Origin: Gammaproteobacteria bacterium
Lineage (GTDB): Bacteria; Pseudomonadota; Gammaproteobacteria; Pseudomonadales; Halieaceae
Reading direction: 5' to 3'
Assembly: GCA_030431585.1 (NCBI GenBank)
Contig: JAUIIQ010000011.1
Span: forward strand, 1-34,381
Length of the DNA: 34,381 nucleotides
Shown: piece after piece, positions 16,331 through 24,203 of the stretch
Position numbering within the stretch: the stretch's first letter is position 1
Layout: every line of letters begins with the position of its first letter
The notes under the pieces: model-generated
Databases searched by the model: none
What the model saw: the letters and a program-made list of their open reading frames with translations, nothing else
Told to the model about the DNA's origin: nothing
Program-made: the position numbers and the translations under genes

Positions 16331-17386
16331 ATGACCGCGAATACAGATGATCTCCGGATCGAGAAAACCAACGAACTGATATCTCCAGAACAACTGATCG
16401 CCGACATAGGCGTCAGCGAGCGTGCTGCAGAAACTGTGGACAACGCGCGTCGCGCGATTCACAACATTCTTCGCGGCGAAGATGATCGCCTTTTGGCCAT
16501 TGTCGGTCCCTGCTCAATACATGATCCCGATGCGGCGCGCGACTACGCTGCCAAACTCAAGCGCGAAGCCGAGGCCGTCGCCAACGAGGTATTTGTGGTG
16601 ATGCGTGTGTACTTTGAAAAACCGCGCACCACCGTCGGCTGGAAGGGGCTGATCAATGACCCTGACCTCAACGGTACGTTCCAGATCAACAAAGGCCTGC
16701 ACCTGGCACGCCAGCTGCTGGCAGACCTGGCCGAGATGGGGCTGCCCGCGGGAACCGAATATCTGGACCTGATCAGCCCCCAGTACTACGCCGACCTGGT
16801 CTCATGGGGCGCGATTGGTGCACGCACCACCGAGAGCCAGACTCACAGGGAACTGGCCTCTGGTCTCTCCTGCCCGGTGGGATTCAAGAACGCCACGGAT
16901 GGTGACATTCAGGTGGCCATCGATGCGATTAACTCAGCCTCGCAGCCGCATAACTTTCTCTCGGTAACCAAGCAGGGGCGTTCGGCTATTTTCCAGACAG
17001 CCGGCAATGAGGACTGCCACATCATCCTGCGCGGTGGCAAGCACCCCAACTACGATATGTTCTCGGTGGATGACGCCGGCGCCATGCTGGCCAAGGCCGG
17101 GTTGCCCGCGCGCATCATGATCGATGCCTCCCACGCCAACAGCCGCAAGATACCCGCGCGCCAGATCGACGTGGCCTCGGATATTGCGACGCAGGTAGCC
17201 CGCGGCAGCGACAGCATCTTTGGCATCATGCTCGAGAGCAATCTGGTGGAGGGCAGGCAGAACGTGGTGGACGGTCAGGAGCTGACCTACGGGCAGAGCA
17301 TCACCGACGCCTGCATCAGTTGGGACGACACCAGCTCATTGCTGGAGGAATTGGCCACGGCGGTGCGTCTGCGCCGCGGCAGCTGA
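16331..17386 (+). CDS. aroG: 3-deoxy-7-phosphoheptulonate synthase (DAHP synthase, AroG type)
   Basis: A 351-residue class I-alpha DAHP synthase. It condenses phosphoenolpyruvate and erythrose 4-phosphate in the first step of aromatic amino-acid synthesis. IVGPCSIHDP (metal-binding Cys61), MRVYFEKPRTTVGWKGLIND, SWGAIGARTTESQ, CPVGFKN and DASHANSRK are intact. Compared with the E. coli isozymes it is nearest AroG: the N terminus TDDLRIEKTNELISP, FLSVTKQG, and the end SITDACISWDDT all follow AroG rather than AroF. This suggests phenylalanine-type feedback control, which I cannot confirm. A hairpin GCGCTG-gcga-CAGCGC follows the stop but lacks a T tract. Confidence 0.95.
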   Translation: MTANTDDLRIEKTNELISPEQLIADIGVSERAAETVDNARRAIHNILRGEDDRLLAIVGPCSIHDPDAARDYAAKLKREAEAVANEVFVVMRVYFEKPRTTVGWKGLINDPDLNGTFQINKGLHLARQLLADLAEMGLPAGTEYLDLISPQYYADLVSWGAIGARTTESQTHRELASGLSCPVGFKNATDGDIQVAIDAINSASQPHNFLSVTKQGRSAIFQTAGNEDCHIILRGGKHPNYDMFSVDDAGAMLAKAGLPARIMIDASHANSRKIPARQIDVASDIATQVARGSDSIFGIMLESNLVEGRQNVVDGQELTYGQSITDACISWDDTSSLLEELATAVRLRRGS

Positions 17387-17438
17387 AGCGCTGGCGACAG
17401 CGCCGCCCGCCCTTCAAAAGGCAGCGTTAGTTGAAGGT

Positions 17439-19490
17439 TCAGTTGAAGGTATAGCCGATCTCAACATACGCCCCCAGAGGCTGGCCGACGAAATAGCGAT
17501 AATTGCCAAAGGCATAGTCTGCGCGCTCGGCATAATCTTCGTCCAGCAGGTTGATCAGGCGCAGCGTGCCACGCCACTGCCTGGAGAATTGCGAGCTCAC
17601 GCGCAGGTTCAGCAGTGAATGCCCGTCGTATTTGTGCTCGTTGTCTGCATCCAGGTAGTGCGAACCCAGGTAAACCCATTCCAGCTCGGCTACGGTGTCG
17701 GCGCCGGGTTCCCAGCCCAGCCGCGCGCTGCCGAAACGGCGCGGTGCGGTGTCCACATCATTCCCCTTGATATCACCTGACGACCCTAACAGGTTGCTGC
17801 GGCTGGTGTAGCGGTGACGGGCAAGGCTGGCGGCGCCATTGACATACCAGTTGTCGTTGAGGCGGTAGTCAAGACTCAACTCAAGGCCCTGGTGGGAGGT
17901 GCTGGCGCCACTGATATTCTGGCGATTGGCGTCCTGGAAAATAACCTCGTCCTTGTCCATGTGGTATACGGACGCATCATAGGCCAACCTGCTGCCCAGG
18001 CGGCCGCGCAGGCCAAGCTCTATATTCTGCAGCTCTTCGGAATCCAGGTCGGCAACCTGCTGGCCGGATTGCAGGCGATAAAGCTCGGCGGCCTGCGGTG
18101 CGCGAAAGCCGCTCGCCAGGCGCAGGTAACCCAGATGGCTCTCGCTGAAGGCGTAGCTGGCGCCGGCGTTCACCGAGAGGTTGGTAAAGCTGTCGTCCCT
18201 GTCTGCGGGGCGGAAGAAACGGCATGCTGAGGCGCCTGGCTCGCAGGCCGAGCCGTCGCCCGTGCGATTGTCGTAATCGTAGTCGGCGTAGTCCAGACGC
18301 AGCCCGGCTGATAATTCGAGCGCGCCACGGCGCCAGGTTCCCTGGCTGAATAACGCGGTGTTGAGCGCATCCACCTGGTAGTCATAGTGCACGCCCACTG
18401 GTTGGTTGGGGCTGAACGGCTCGTCCTGGGTTTCCTTTAGCCAGCCGTCGGTGTAATCAATGTCGAGGCCGTTGACCCAGGTCCAGTCGCCGAATTCGCT
18501 GTGCAGTGCCGCCTGCAGGCCCAGACTGGAGTGGCCGTTTTCCTCCAGCGGTTGCCAGGGAAAGAAATGCATGAGGAAGGCCATGTCGTTGTCGCGCAGG
18601 TAGGGCGTGAGCACCAGGGTATGATCCGTCCCCAGTGTTCGAGTGGCGCGGCTGTAAGCGCGCAAAGACCAGGCGTCGCGGTAGGCCTCAGGGTTGGGGT
18701 TGCTGTCTTTGAGCTGCGCATCCTCATAGCTCTTGAAGCCCTGAATAAAACCGGCTGTCTCCTGGTTGAGATTGGCGTAGTCGAGTACGCTGGTGATCTG
18801 CCAGACGTCACCCTGGTAATCGTGCCGCAGCGTCAGTTTCTGCTGATCATAGCCCGAATCATCCTTGTAACCGCCATCGGTGGTGCCGTTGAAGCGCAGG
18901 CTCAGTGCGTGGTCATCACCTTCCACGCTGTAGGCCAGTTTTCCGCGGTAGTAGTCGTAGGGCCCGGCCTCTACGCTGATATCGTTTGCGCCACCCGGCC
19001 GGGCGCTGAGTACATTGATCACCCCGTGCAGTGCATTGGAGCCGTACAGGGCGGTCGCCGGCCCCTTGATGACTTCAATCCGCGCGGCTTGTTCCGTGTT
19101 GGCATCAAACAGCTGGTTTATGTTGCAGAAACCGGGCGCGCGCAGGCTGATGGAGTCGGCTGCCATGAAGAACGCGCCACAGCTGCCGGCCCCGGTGAAC
19201 ACCGGAGATCGCAGCGAGGGCAGGCTTTCCTGGCCGTTGCCGCGGCTTATCCAGGCTCCCGGCACGCGCTGCATGGTTTCGGTTATGTGCACATGGCCGG
19301 TGAGTTGCAGGGCATCGTTATCCACGGCCGACCAGGAAAGCGGCAGGGCGGCGCCTTCCTGCTCAATGCGAGTGGCGGTGACGAGGATGTTCTCCAGCTC
19401 GGGCTGCTGGGCTGCTGCGGGCAGGCCGGTGAGGCCGAGGCAGGAGAGTGTGGCCAGGGTAATTGGCAGCTTCATATTCAAGGGAGTCAT
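17439..19490 (-). CDS. TonB-dependent outer-membrane receptor
   Basis: A 683-residue receptor. It has a signal peptide ending near LPAAAQ, the TonB box-like LENILVTATR, and a plug with IEVIKGPATALYGSNALHGV. A pair of cysteines sits in the plug (GAGSCGAFFMAADS and APGFCNINQLFD). A full barrel follows, ending GAYVEIGYTFN. Such proteins take up iron chelates, vitamins or other scarce ligands; nothing in the sequence fixes the ligand. The ATG at 19490 is chosen because it lies 4 nt after the stop of the haemoglobin gene; a longer frame to 19562 would overlap that gene. Tight coupling to a truncated haemoglobin hints at a haem, iron or nitric-oxide-linked role. Confidence 0.88.
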   Translation of the reverse strand: MTPLNMKLPITLATLSCLGLTGLPAAAQQPELENILVTATRIEQEGAALPLSWSAVDNDALQLTGHVHITETMQRVPGAWISRGNGQESLPSLRSPVFTGAGSCGAFFMAADSISLRAPGFCNINQLFDANTEQAARIEVIKGPATALYGSNALHGVINVLSARPGGANDISVEAGPYDYYRGKLAYSVEGDDHALSLRFNGTTDGGYKDDSGYDQQKLTLRHDYQGDVWQITSVLDYANLNQETAGFIQGFKSYEDAQLKDSNPNPEAYRDAWSLRAYSRATRTLGTDHTLVLTPYLRDNDMAFLMHFFPWQPLEENGHSSLGLQAALHSEFGDWTWVNGLDIDYTDGWLKETQDEPFSPNQPVGVHYDYQVDALNTALFSQGTWRRGALELSAGLRLDYADYDYDNRTGDGSACEPGASACRFFRPADRDDSFTNLSVNAGASYAFSESHLGYLRLASGFRAPQAAELYRLQSGQQVADLDSEELQNIELGLRGRLGSRLAYDASVYHMDKDEVIFQDANRQNISGASTSHQGLELSLDYRLNDNWYVNGAASLARHRYTSRSNLLGSSGDIKGNDVDTAPRRFGSARLGWEPGADTVAELEWVYLGSHYLDADNEHKYDGHSLLNLRVSSQFSRQWRGTLRLINLLDEDYAERADYAFGNYRYFVGQPLGAYVEIGYTFN

Positions 19491-19494
19491 GATC

Positions 19495-19923
19495 TCAGTG
19501 AGAGGCGATAATGTTGGGATTTTCGCTGGCGGCGCCGGGTGCTTCGCGATTGCGGATGGCATCGGCGATGCGGAACAGAGGTACTTTCAGCATGTCCACC
19601 AGTTCTTCGCTGGCGTCTATGCGCTCCAATGCTTTATCCATGCACAGTAGCCATTGGTCGCGTTCCCGGGGGCCTATTGCGTAAGGTTCGTGTGGCGTGG
19701 TCATGCAGACGGTGCCGTACTTTTGCGCATAGAGCGGCGGTCCGCCCATCCAGCCGGTGAGGTAGTCAGCGAGCTTTTCTTTCATTGGTTCCAGGTCCCG
19801 GGCATGCATCCTGCGCAGTTCCGCTACCTCCGGCAACTCATCCATCAGGTCGTAGAAAGCACTGGTTAGTCGGCGGATGCCATCCTCGCCGAGTATCTGG
19901 TAGGGGGTGTCAGTCTGGTTCAT
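19495..19923 (-). CDS. Group II truncated haemoglobin
   Basis: A 142-residue small globin. YQILGEDGIRRLTSAFYDLM (helices A-B, with Tyr24 at the B10 position), YLTGWMGGPPLYAQKYG, H78 in TTPHEPYAIG (proximal His F8) and W91 in ERDQWLLCM (Trp G8) match type II truncated haemoglobins. These bind oxygen or nitric oxide through haem in the cytoplasm. The ATG at 19923 has AGGAA about 8 nt before it. The longer frame to 20019 adds 32 residues unlike globins and reaches towards the terminator. It is directly followed by a TonB-dependent receptor and probably shares its transcript. Confidence 0.85.
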   Translation of the reverse strand: MNQTDTPYQILGEDGIRRLTSAFYDLMDELPEVAELRRMHARDLEPMKEKLADYLTGWMGGPPLYAQKYGTVCMTTPHEPYAIGPRERDQWLLCMDKALERIDASEELVDMLKVPLFRIADAIRNREAPGAASENPNIIASH

Positions 19924-19999
19924 CAATCCGTTCCTGTTGGCCTGCATGCAATTAGCCAGAGGCGGTATTTTACACAGGACAAGGCGGTTTGTCGGTGCC

Positions 20000-20032
20000 A
20001 AAAACCGCTGTTGAGTCAATGCACAACAGCGG
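20000..20032 (-). terminator. Rho-independent terminator for the arsR-arsM transcript
   Basis: On the minus strand CCGCTGTTG and CAACAGCGG form a perfect 9-bp stem with a 10-nt loop, followed by TTTTT. It lies between repeat element copy B and the haemoglobin start, so it would stop transcription coming from arsM. On the plus strand the stem is followed only by GTTT. Confidence 0.75.
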
Positions 20033-20036
20033 GTTT

Positions 20037-20298
20037 AAATTGGTTCATCGCGCGTTAGCGGGGAATGAGGCATTCAAACAAAGCGGACGCCACAAATGGG
20101 GTAAGCCTTCCTCGGTTGAAAACAAACGTCCACGCCCTCTGAAGGCTTACCCCATTCGTGGTGACCGCTGTGATCGTGGTATACCCCCGAAAGGGAGTCA
20201 AAGGGGGTTCGACCGCTCGGGGGTATACCGCGATTGTAGTGGCCGCTCAGCTGGAAAGTGTCTATCCACCAAGCAATTCCGCTAATCTGCCAAGAGCC
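20037..20298 (-). repeat. Mobile repeat element, copy B (MITE-like), with foldback interior
   Basis: Inverted relative to copy A at 4788-5082. Its two ends match that copy (about 88% over 73 bp and 84% over about 72 bp), while the 118-bp interior is different. Inside are two long inverted repeats: 20079-20110 with 20141-20172 (28 of 32 pairs) and 20173-20190 with 20217-20234 (17 of 18 pairs). So each conserved arm folds back on an inverted partial copy of itself. No open frame of note is present. The element sits in the 400-bp gene-free stretch 19924-20334, between arsM and the haemoglobin gene. Confidence 0.78.
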
Positions 20299-20334
20299 TT
20301 TAAATTGCCGGAAAGAAGGCCTGTACAGGGCTGC

Positions 20335-21141
20335 CTAAGCATTCTCTTTGCGGCCTGTGAACTTGGCGCTCCACGCCACGCCCGGGTGCTTTTCCAGTAA
20401 TCCGGTGATGTCGATACCCTTGAGATCAAGCCCGGGAATCTCCTCGGCGAGTATGGCGCGCAGTTGCCCGGCGTCGTATACCAGGCGCTCCGTCACCGCC
20501 ACATCAACCAGGCCTGCGTCGCGCAAACCCTGAATGTATTCTTGTTCAGTAATGGCTCCTGCGATACATGCAGACCATGCGGCAGCGCTCTTGCGCAAAG
20601 CGTCAGGCAGAGTGTCGAGCACGATATCAGATATGCTGAACTGCCCCCCGGGTTTCAAAACCCGGTACATTTCACTAAAGACCCGGTCTTTCTGCGGTGA
20701 CAGGTTGATAACGCAGTTCGAAATCACCCAGTCAACTGAAGCATCGTCCAGCGGGAGGTCCTCTATCACGCCCAACTGCAGGTGAATGTTGTCGTGCTGG
20801 GAACCATCCGCATTCCGCCTTGCCGCGGCGATCATTTCCTCGGTCATATCAACGCCTATTACTCTGCCGCTGGGGCCCACCTTCTCAGCAGCTATCAGCA
20901 GGTCCAGCCCGGCACCGGAACCCAGGTCGAGCACCGTATCGCCGGGTTTCACACCGGAGAAGGCCAGGGGATTACCACAGCCGAAAGAGGCATCTGCCGC
21001 CTCGCCATGCGCCGGCGTTCCGTAGTTTTCCGCCAGACTGGCGACAGGGCTGGACGTGCCGGCCGCGGATTGCTGCTGTGCGCCTTTGATCATCCGGGCG
21101 TAGCTGTCTTTGACCATGTCGTGGGTTTTCGTGGTTTTCAT
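20335..21141 (-). CDS. arsM: Arsenite S-adenosylmethionine methyltransferase
   Basis: A 268-residue class I methyltransferase. The SAM motif VLDLGSGAGLDLLIAAEKVG (about residues 70-89) is followed by GVDMTEEMI. Three cysteines sit in the positions conserved in ArsM: C55 in SFGCGNP, C143 in ISNCVINLSP, and C192 in ACIAGAI. The enzyme methylates trivalent arsenic to mono-, di- and trimethyl forms, a detoxification route. It lies about 100 nt downstream of an ArsR-type regulator on the same strand. A copy of the GTGCACAT palindrome lies in the gap. No arsenic pump or reductase gene is next to it. Confidence 0.92.
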   Translation of the reverse strand: MKTTKTHDMVKDSYARMIKGAQQQSAAGTSSPVASLAENYGTPAHGEAADASFGCGNPLAFSGVKPGDTVLDLGSGAGLDLLIAAEKVGPSGRVIGVDMTEEMIAAARRNADGSQHDNIHLQLGVIEDLPLDDASVDWVISNCVINLSPQKDRVFSEMYRVLKPGGQFSISDIVLDTLPDALRKSAAAWSACIAGAITEQEYIQGLRDAGLVDVAVTERLVYDAGQLRAILAEEIPGLDLKGIDITGLLEKHPGVAWSAKFTGRKENA

Positions 21142-21203
21142 TTTGCGACCCTCCAGGGGTATGTGTTCTTAAGGTTGTTGTCGTGCTTGGCATTAATGTG
21201 CAA

Positions 21204-21213
21204 ATGTGCACAT
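21204..21213. promoter_or_regulatory. Palindromic operator candidate between arsR and arsM
   Basis: ATGTGCACAT is a perfect 10-bp palindrome in an AT-rich stretch upstream of arsM. A half copy, ATGTGCA, lies just before it (21196-21202). The core GTGCACAT recurs upstream of arsR at 21576-21583. Shared sites at both genes suggest binding by the ArsR protein. Confidence 0.45.
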
Positions 21214-21239
21214 AAAAACATATAAAAAGGGCAAAAAAA

Positions 21240-21563
21240 TCAGCAACAGCCCATGGCAATGCACTGCCTGAGACTGGCCACCAGTTGTTCCGACTTTTGC
21301 AGGGCGCTGTCACCGTCAACACTGTAGACAACGTGCCTGCCTGCCTTGTGCATGCGCAAGAGCCCGGCTTTCTCCATGGTCGCCAGGTGGCGGGAGATTA
21401 CCGAGCGATCCTGTGGCATCTGTTGTGCAAGCGTTTTGACGTCGCTCTCGCCCGCTACAATGAGATGCTTGAGTATCTCGATGCGCACCGGTTCCGCCAG
21501 CGCTTTGATGAAGTCGCCATCGATGCAGGCCAGTGTTTTTTCAACCGCTTTGCTTTGGTTCAT
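21240..21563 (-). CDS. ArsR-family metalloregulator with C-terminal cysteine cluster
   Basis: A 107-residue winged-helix repressor. FIKALAEPVRIEILKHLIVA and the recognition helix DRSVISRHLATMEKAGLLR are typical of ArsR/SmtB proteins. The classic ELCVCDL metal site in the DNA-binding domain is absent. Instead there is C13 near the N terminus and CIAMGCC at the very end (C101, C106, C107), which could bind trivalent arsenic or another soft metal. The ATG at 21563 is preferred over a GTG at 21581, because the latter lies inside the candidate operator. It is followed by arsM, so it likely controls arsenic methylation and its own expression. Confidence 0.85.
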   Translation of the reverse strand: MNQSKAVEKTLACIDGDFIKALAEPVRIEILKHLIVAGESDVKTLAQQMPQDRSVISRHLATMEKAGLLRMHKAGRHVVYSVDGDSALQKSEQLVASLRQCIAMGCC

Positions 21564-21572
21564 GCGTGCATC

Positions 21573-21585
21573 ATAGTGCACATAT
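21573..21585. promoter_or_regulatory. Operator candidate upstream of arsR
   Basis: ATAGTGCACATAT shares the core GTGCACAT with the palindrome upstream of arsM. It lies 10 nt before the chosen arsR start codon, where a bound repressor would block transcription. Confidence 0.4.
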
Positions 21586-21690
21586 AGATGGTACGCAACA
21601 GGTGTTCGTGGCCATCTCCTCTGCTAGAATCCTGTTCCTTTCCCGGGCGCTAGCCTGCTGCTCCCATACACTCATGCATGGAATACGCCG

Positions 21691-22794
21691 ATGAGTCTCG
21701 CCGACCAGGTTATGGCCGTAAACAACGATCTCCCCATCCGCACCGCTGCGCCGGTGCACAGTGGCAAAGTACGCTCAGTGTACTGGCTCACCGAGGCGGA
21801 CAGCGCCCGGCTGATTACCCAACGCGGCTACGATGTGGCCGCGGATGCGCCACTCGCTATCATGGTGATTTCGGATCGTATTTCCGCCTTCGATTGCATC
21901 TGGCACGGGGAGGGAGGGCTCAACGGCGTACCGGGCAAGGGCGCCGCTCTTAACGCCATCTCCAACTATTGGTTTGCCCGCTTCCGTCAGCAGGGCCTTG
22001 CAGACAGCCACATCCTCGAGGTTCCCCATCCCCTGGTTTGGATCGTGCAGAAGGCCCGCCCGGTAAAGATAGAGGCGATTGCCCGCCAGTATATTACCGG
22101 TTCCATGTGGCGCGCCTACGCCGACGGCGAACGCGAGTTCTGCGGTATTCGACTACCGGAAGGCCTCAAGCAGAACCAGAAGCTGCCCGAACTGCTGATC
22201 ACACCCTCCACCAAGGGCATTCTTGAGGGTATTCCCGGCGTCCCGGCAGCCGATGATGTCAACATCACCCGTGACGACATTGAGCAAAACTTCAAAGCCT
22301 TCAACTTCAGTAAACGAGAGGATGTTGCGCGATACGAAGCGCTGCTCAGCCAGGGCTTCGAGCTGATCAGTGCGCGCCTGGCGGAGCTTGACCAGGTGTT
22401 TGTAGACACCAAGTTTGAGTTTGGTTACGTCACCGACACGGCCGGTGAGGAAAAGATGATCTACATGGACGAGGTGGGCACGCCGGATTCCTCTCGTATC
22501 TGGGACGGCCCTGCATGGCGTGAAGGTGCCGTGGTGGAGAATTCCAAGGAAGGGTTCAGGCAGTTTCTGCTGAACCATTTTCCAGATCCGGACGTCCTGC
22601 TGAACAAGAATCGTATGGCCGAGCGCCAGGCACTGGCCAGCGACAACGCATTACCGGCAGAGGCATTGATGGCACTTTCCGCGACCTACACCCGTATCGC
22701 GGAGAAGATCACCGGGCAGCCGGTTTTGCTTTCCACCCATCCGCAGGCCGAAATTGTCGACATTCTGGGCGAGCGCTACGGCCTGATCGAATAG
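21691..22794 (+). CDS. purC: Phosphoribosylaminoimidazole-succinocarboxamide synthase (SAICAR synthetase)
   Basis: A 367-residue SAICAR synthetase of the longer type found in many gammaproteobacteria. It joins aspartate to CAIR using ATP in purine synthesis. [11 protein letters not shown] (nucleotide-binding strand), [29 protein letters not shown] and KFEFGYV (catalytic-site region) are present. The C-terminal part with [12 protein letters not shown] is complete. A TAGAAT at 21625-21630 may be its -10 box, about 60 nt before the start. It diverges from arsR and is followed by an enoyl-CoA hydratase-like gene 41 nt later. Confidence 0.93.
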   Translation: MSLADQVMAVNNDLPIRTAAPVHSGKVRSVYWLTEADSARLITQRGYDVAADAPLAIMVISDRISAFDCIWHGEGGLNGVPGKGAALNAISNYWFARFRQQGLADSHILEVPHPLVWIVQKARPVKIEAIARQYITGSMWRAYADGEREFCGIRLPEGLKQNQKLPELLITPSTKGILEGIPGVPAADDVNITRDDIEQNFKAFNFSKREDVARYEALLSQGFELISARLAELDQVFVDTKFEFGYVTDTAGEEKMIYMDEVGTPDSSRIWDGPAWREGAVVENSKEGFRQFLLNHFPDPDVLLNKNRMAERQALASDNALPAEALMALSATYTRIAEKITGQPVLLSTHPQAEIVDILGERYGLIE

Positions 22795-22835
22795 AACCGG
22801 TCATGTTTACCGACCCTGCAAGGAGGACCCCGGTG

Positions 22836-23642
22836 ATGAGTGCTATCACGTTGGAAAAACGCGGCCAGCAGGCCTGGATTACGATCAATCGGCCTGCGGC
22901 AAAGAATATGCTCAACGGTGAAGCTTTCGTTGCGCTGGCGGATGCCTGGGAAGAGGTGCGAGAGGATGACTCACTGCGAGTCGCAGTGCTCACGGCTGCC
23001 GGTGAGGAGGACTTCTGCTGCGGGGGCGACCTGGGCGAGGTGATTCCCCTGTGGACCGGGGCGCGCCAGCCTGCCAATGAGTTGGAGCAGCGTCTTCAGG
23101 GCGATCCCATGATTTCCGACAGTGTCATGCTCAAGAACAAGCCGCTGTACAAGCCGGTTATCGCGGCTGTGAACGGTCGTGCGCTGGGTGGAGGAACGGA
23201 ACTGTTGCAGGCCACGGATATCCGCATTGCCGCCGAGCACGCAGTGTTTTCGCTGCCGGAACCCAAGGTGGGTATAGTACCCGGCGCCGGCTCCATGGTG
23301 CGTCTTACGCGACAACTGCCCTGGGCTCACGCCATGCGCATATTGCTGGGCGGGGAGGCGATCACGGCACAGGACGCGCTGGCGATGGGGCTGGTATCTG
23401 AGGTGGTTCCCCTGCAAGCGCTGCAGGCACGCGCGGAACAATACGCCGATAATATCTGCCGCCAGGCGCCGCTGGCTCTGCAAGCGATCAAGCGAACGGC
23501 ACTGGAGACGCACACCTTGCCCTGGGCTGATGCTTTCCGCTTTGAAATGGAGCAGGCGGGCGCCATAATGATGAGCAAAGATGCCCGTGAAGGACCCCGC
23601 GCGTTCAAGGAAAAGCGCCAACCGAACTTTAGTGGTGAGTGA
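22836..23642 (+). CDS. Enoyl-CoA hydratase/isomerase (crotonase) family protein
   Basis: A 268-residue crotonase-fold protein. The oxyanion-hole strands are in EEDFCCGGDLGEV (about residues 57-69) and VIAAVNGRALGGGTELLQAT, and the third conserved block is LPEPKVGIVPGAGSMVRLTR. The family hydrates, isomerises or otherwise acts on acyl-CoA thioesters, and the exact substrate cannot be read from the sequence. An excellent ribosome site (AAGGAGG at 22820-22826) sets the start at ATG 22836, or GTG 22833 just before it. It lies 41 nt past purC and may be co-transcribed, though there is no metabolic link. Confidence 0.87.
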   Translation: MSAITLEKRGQQAWITINRPAAKNMLNGEAFVALADAWEEVREDDSLRVAVLTAAGEEDFCCGGDLGEVIPLWTGARQPANELEQRLQGDPMISDSVMLKNKPLYKPVIAAVNGRALGGGTELLQATDIRIAAEHAVFSLPEPKVGIVPGAGSMVRLTRQLPWAHAMRILLGGEAITAQDALAMGLVSEVVPLQALQARAEQYADNICRQAPLALQAIKRTALETHTLPWADAFRFEMEQAGAIMMSKDAREGPRAFKEKRQPNFSGE

Positions 23643-23709
23643 TCGCGGTGCACATGCGTGAGCCGTCAGCGCAGGGTCAGCCATGGGCACTGTATTGGAG
23701 AACAGGATA

Positions 23710-24117
23710 ATGAACGCCTACAAATTAAGCGAAAGCCTGACCGTGTCTGGCCAGATTACCCCGGCTGCCGTGGCTGAGATTGCGGCGGCGGGCTACAAAG
23801 TGCTGATTAACAATCGGCCCGATGGGGAAGAAAGTGGCCAGCCCAGCAGTGCGGAAATCGCTGCCGCTGCCCAAGAAGCAGGCATGGAGTATTTTTATCT
23901 GCCCGTCAATGGAATGAATTTCCCGGGCGACCACCTGCAGGAAATGGCTGATCTGTTTGACGACGAGCAACGGCCGGCGTTTGCTTTTTGCCGCACCGGC
24001 ACGCGTTGCTCCAACCTGTGGGTACTATCGCGAGAAGCCGATGAACGTGAGGCGGCGGCAGACGTCGCGCGAAAGATCGGCTTCGATCTCAGTATGGCGG
24101 CTCGCGCCCTGGCCTAG
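23710..24117 (+). CDS. DUF442/TIGR01244-family phosphatase-like protein
   Basis: A 135-residue protein with the protein-tyrosine-phosphatase-like fold of the DUF442 group, also found fused to Blh-type sulfur dioxygenases. ITPAAVAEIAAAGYKVLINN and RPDGEESGQPSSAEI open the domain. The phosphate-loop-like AFCRTGTRCSN holds C94 and R99. That loop is one residue shorter than the classical CX5R. Roles in sulfide metabolism have been proposed for the group, but its reaction is unsettled. The ATG at 23710 has GGAG about 9 nt upstream; a longer frame to 23683 is less likely. Confidence 0.82.
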   Translation: MNAYKLSESLTVSGQITPAAVAEIAAAGYKVLINNRPDGEESGQPSSAEIAAAAQEAGMEYFYLPVNGMNFPGDHLQEMADLFDDEQRPAFAFCRTGTRCSNLWVLSREADEREAAADVARKIGFDLSMAARALA

Positions 24118-24153
24118 TGCCTTACCGCCGCTGCGCATAGCTGCCGCGCGCGG

Positions 24154-24185
24154 TGCTGCCATGGGCGTGCTGCTGCCATGGGCGT
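24154..24185. repeat. Short tandem duplication between convergent genes
   Basis: TGCTGCCATGGGCGT occurs twice, at 24154-24168 and 24171-24185, a 17-bp period. It lies in the 86-nt gap between the DUF442 gene and the DUF3604 gene, which converge. Its role, if any, is unknown. Confidence 0.6.
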
Positions 24186-24203
24186 TACCCGAGAGGGCGT
24201 CGC

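Noticed and set aside
17388-17403. Hairpin after aroG as a terminator
   Set aside because: Only a 6-bp stem and no T tract on either strand.
18501-19511. Open frame of 336 codons on the plus strand
   Set aside because: Antisense to the plug and early barrel of a clear TonB-dependent receptor.
19924-20019. Longer N terminus for the truncated haemoglobin from 20019
   Set aside because: The extra 32 residues do not resemble a globin, and a good ribosome site precedes the ATG at 19923.
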